The position numbers were made by a program, and so were the translations under genes. A stretch of DNA of 33,719 bases from an uncultured Lachnospiraceae bacterium (lineage in GTDB: Bacteria; Bacillota; Clostridia; Lachnospirales; Lachnospiraceae): assembly GCA_944381485.1 (NCBI GenBank), contig CALWLI010000020.1:1-33719 (forward strand), given 5' to 3'. The notes beneath the pieces were generated by a model that searched no databases, was not told where the DNA came from, and worked only from the letters and a program-made list of their open reading frames with translations. Positions 32,526 through 33,719 of this stretch are shown here, in pieces (positions within the stretch are counted from its first letter, which is position 1; the number at the start of each line of letters is the position of its first letter).

Positions 32526-33241
32526 TGGAAATATTAGAATTTATAAAAGGAAGAGAAGTTTTGTTCATCGCAATAATTTTTATTATTGCGATGACTCTTT
32601 ATGGGCACAACAGAGGCTTTGTCAAAATGGCTCTGTCTTTCGCCTCGGTAATAATAGCTCTGGTGGTCGTAAATGCGGCCACTCCCTATGTCAGTGAATT
32701 CGTAAGTGAAAGTCCCTACATAAGCGGCTACGTACAAGAAAAAATGCGAGAGCTGGTGACGGATGAGGAGGAAAGCTCCGAGGAAGAGCCGGATCCGGAC
32801 AGAGACAAGGAGAGGCTTTCCGATGGGATATTACTCCCGGAGTCATTGAGGGAAGGCATAGGAGAGGGGATATATGAGGGGCTTGGAATAGACGAACTGA
32901 CAGATCAAATAGCCGGCTCACTTTCAAAAATGATCATAAAGGCCATCGTGTTCGTACTGTTATTTATAATCGTAAGCATTGCCCTAAGAGTACTTATAAG
33001 GCTCTTGTCCCTTGTGACAAATCTCCCTGTAATATGCGGCATGAATCAGCTCATGGGAGCGGGGATAGGCTTTGCCGAGGCGATCTTTTACATCTGGATA
33101 TTTATGCTTGTAATGTCTTGGCTGCCTTTGGGGGAACATTTTTCTCTGATAATGAGCCAGATAAGAGAGAGCGATTTTTTAAATTACCTCTACAAAAATA
33201 ATCTCATAAGCGTGTTTTTGCTCTCTCTTGTGGGCTTATAA
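32525..33241 (+). CDS. CvpA-family membrane protein
   Basis: This 238-residue protein has membrane segments at about 13-32, 35-54, 138-160 and 178-200, with the CvpA features GFVKMALSFASVIIALVV and GMNQLMGAGIGFAEAIF. An acidic, charged stretch (about 79-98) sits between the halves. CvpA was named for colicin V production in E. coli, and its cellular role is still unclear. TAATG joins it to the TPR gene and no ribosome site is seen, so translation is coupled. The pairing with the acidic TPR gene suggests that the two products act together at the membrane, but this is inference. Confidence 0.85.
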   Translation: MEILEFIKGREVLFIAIIFIIAMTLYGHNRGFVKMALSFASVIIALVVVNAATPYVSEFVSESPYISGYVQEKMRELVTDEEESSEEEPDPDRDKERLSDGILLPESLREGIGEGIYEGLGIDELTDQIAGSLSKMIIKAIVFVLLFIIVSIALRVLIRLLSLVTNLPVICGMNQLMGAGIGFAEAIFYIWIFMLVMSWLPLGEHFSLIMSQIRESDFLNYLYKNNLISVFLLSLVGL

Positions 33242-33258
33242 CACTATATATAGAATAA

Positions 33259-33272
33259 AAAATCCGGATTTT
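33259..33272 (+). terminator. Possible weak terminator after the cvpA-type gene
   Basis: AAAATCCGGATTTT is a perfect palindrome that can fold as a short stem with a CCGG loop, ending in T's. It is short and only moderately stable. The 480 bases after 33241 contain no believable gene. Confidence 0.35.
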
Positions 33273-33323
33273 GTGTGACAAAGAAAAAGCCTGAAAAAGA
33301 TTAAAAAATAAGGCAAAAAGTGC

Positions 33324-33352
33324 TTGACGGAAGTGAACGCGAGTGATAAAAT
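33324..33352 (+). promoter_or_regulatory. Strong promoter P1 of the right-end transcript
   Basis: TTGACG (33324-33329) and TAAAAT (33347-33352) have an ideal 17-base spacer, within an A-rich upstream stretch that could act as an UP element. The start would be near 33359. Confidence 0.78.
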
Positions 33353-33358
33353 TCAATC

Positions 33359-33719
33359 CGCTGTTCGGAAAACGGTAGCACAGCAAAGAGAAACCGAAGA
33401 AAAGTTTTTCTGAAAGAAAAAAGTTGTTGACAAACATCTTTAAATCCGGTAGACTTGAACAGCTGTCCGAAAAGGACAGGGCAGGCAGAGACCTGCACGC
33501 AGAATGAAAAGAGAATAAGGACGAATTAATACACGGACCCTGAAGATTCCCGAGAGAGAGAAGCCGAATAAGCGAGGAGCTTAAGGAGGCTGAGGGAAGA
33601 TTCTGGAAGAGAGAACGGACCTTAAGAAACAGTAAAAGAAGGAACGGAGCTAATAGAAAAGAAGTTAGCGTTCGGACCGGGAAGAACGGTGAGATAAGAG
33701 ACGGAACAGGGTGTCAAAG
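33359..33719 (+). other. Purine-rich non-coding leader, probably of an rRNA operon (continues past the window)
   Basis: No frame here has coding character. The RNA would carry the hairpins GCTGT/ACAGC (near 33360-33385), TGTCC-GAAAA-GGACA (33464-33478) and GCAGG/CCTGC (near 33481-33496), then a long purine-rich stretch. CGGACC recurs at 33534, 33616 and 33673, and ACGGA or ACGGT several more times. Tandem strong promoters, a long untranslated leader and the lack of a gene suggest the region before a 16S rRNA gene. The 16S start itself is not reached, so this remains inference. Another long structured RNA is possible. Confidence 0.45.
33427..33455 (+). promoter_or_regulatory. Strong promoter P2 of the right-end transcript
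   Basis: A perfect TTGACA (33427-33432) and TAGACT (33450-33455) are spaced by 17 bases, 103 bases after P1. Paired strong promoters in front of a non-coding leader are typical of rRNA operons in Bacillota. Confidence 0.8.

Noticed and set aside
1-33719. Mobile elements, prophage genes or CRISPR arrays
   Set aside because: No transposase, integrase, terminal inverted repeat pair or spaced direct repeat was seen on either strand.

Overview
The window looks like chromosomal core sequence from a low-to-mid G+C Gram-positive anaerobe (Bacillota, class Clostridia, most likely Lachnospirales). The evidence is the gene set: RicT/YaaT, a GerMN lipoprotein, an FMN-type enoyl reductase FabK with a FabT-family regulator, a large Alu-domain SRP RNA, a glycyl-radical-enzyme activase, frequent TTG starts and strong AGGAGG-type ribosome sites. 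The genus cannot be fixed from the sequence alone. Every gene except tadA lies on the plus strand. I see no insertion sequence, prophage, CRISPR array or gene with foreign composition.

Region by region. 1-294: the end of a stable-RNA cluster (partial tRNA-Phe, complete tRNA-Lys) and its terminator. 295-9384: a housekeeping run with a membrane-anchored repeat protein, a guanylate-kinase-like protein, holB (clamp-loader delta prime), ricT, a YfiC-type methyltransferase, galM, rsmI, a metallo-beta-lactamase-fold hydrolase, a type I asparaginase and a glyoxalase-fold protein. 9385-20196: a complete type II fatty-acid synthesis locus, fabH-acpP-fabK-fabD-fabG-fabF-accB-fabZ-accC-accDA, then the MarR-type regulator fabT and a GerMN lipoprotein. 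20197-23916: metG, a TraX-family membrane protein and tatD. 23917-25220: SRP RNA, then rsmA. 25221-26614: convergent tadA and divergent nrdG-type activase. 26615-33241: pfkA, dnaX, ybaB, recR, a very acidic TPR protein and a CvpA-family protein. 33242-33719: no gene, but two strong tandem promoters and a purine-rich leader that resembles the start of an rRNA operon.

How the parts work together. The fatty-acid locus encodes all steps from acetyl-CoA carboxylation (AccB, AccC, fused AccDA) through malonyl transfer (FabD), initiation (FabH), elongation (FabF), reduction (FabG, FabK) and dehydration (FabZ). A 13-bp palindrome matching the FabT operator pattern TTTGA-N3-TCAAA lies on the predicted start of transcription of fabH, so feedback control by FabT can be read directly from the DNA. 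acpP sits between its own consensus-like promoter and a hairpin with a T tract, which should make ACP more abundant than the enzymes.

The most notable single signal is inside dnaX. An in-phase A-AAA-AAG heptamer is followed after three codons by a -1-frame stop, which predicts a 408-residue gamma-like product beside the 520-residue tau form, as in E. coli. I found no clearly novel defence or mobile system. The least understood items are the acidic TPR protein with a degenerate AAA+-like segment, the membrane-anchored repeat protein at the left end, and the purine-rich leader at the right end.
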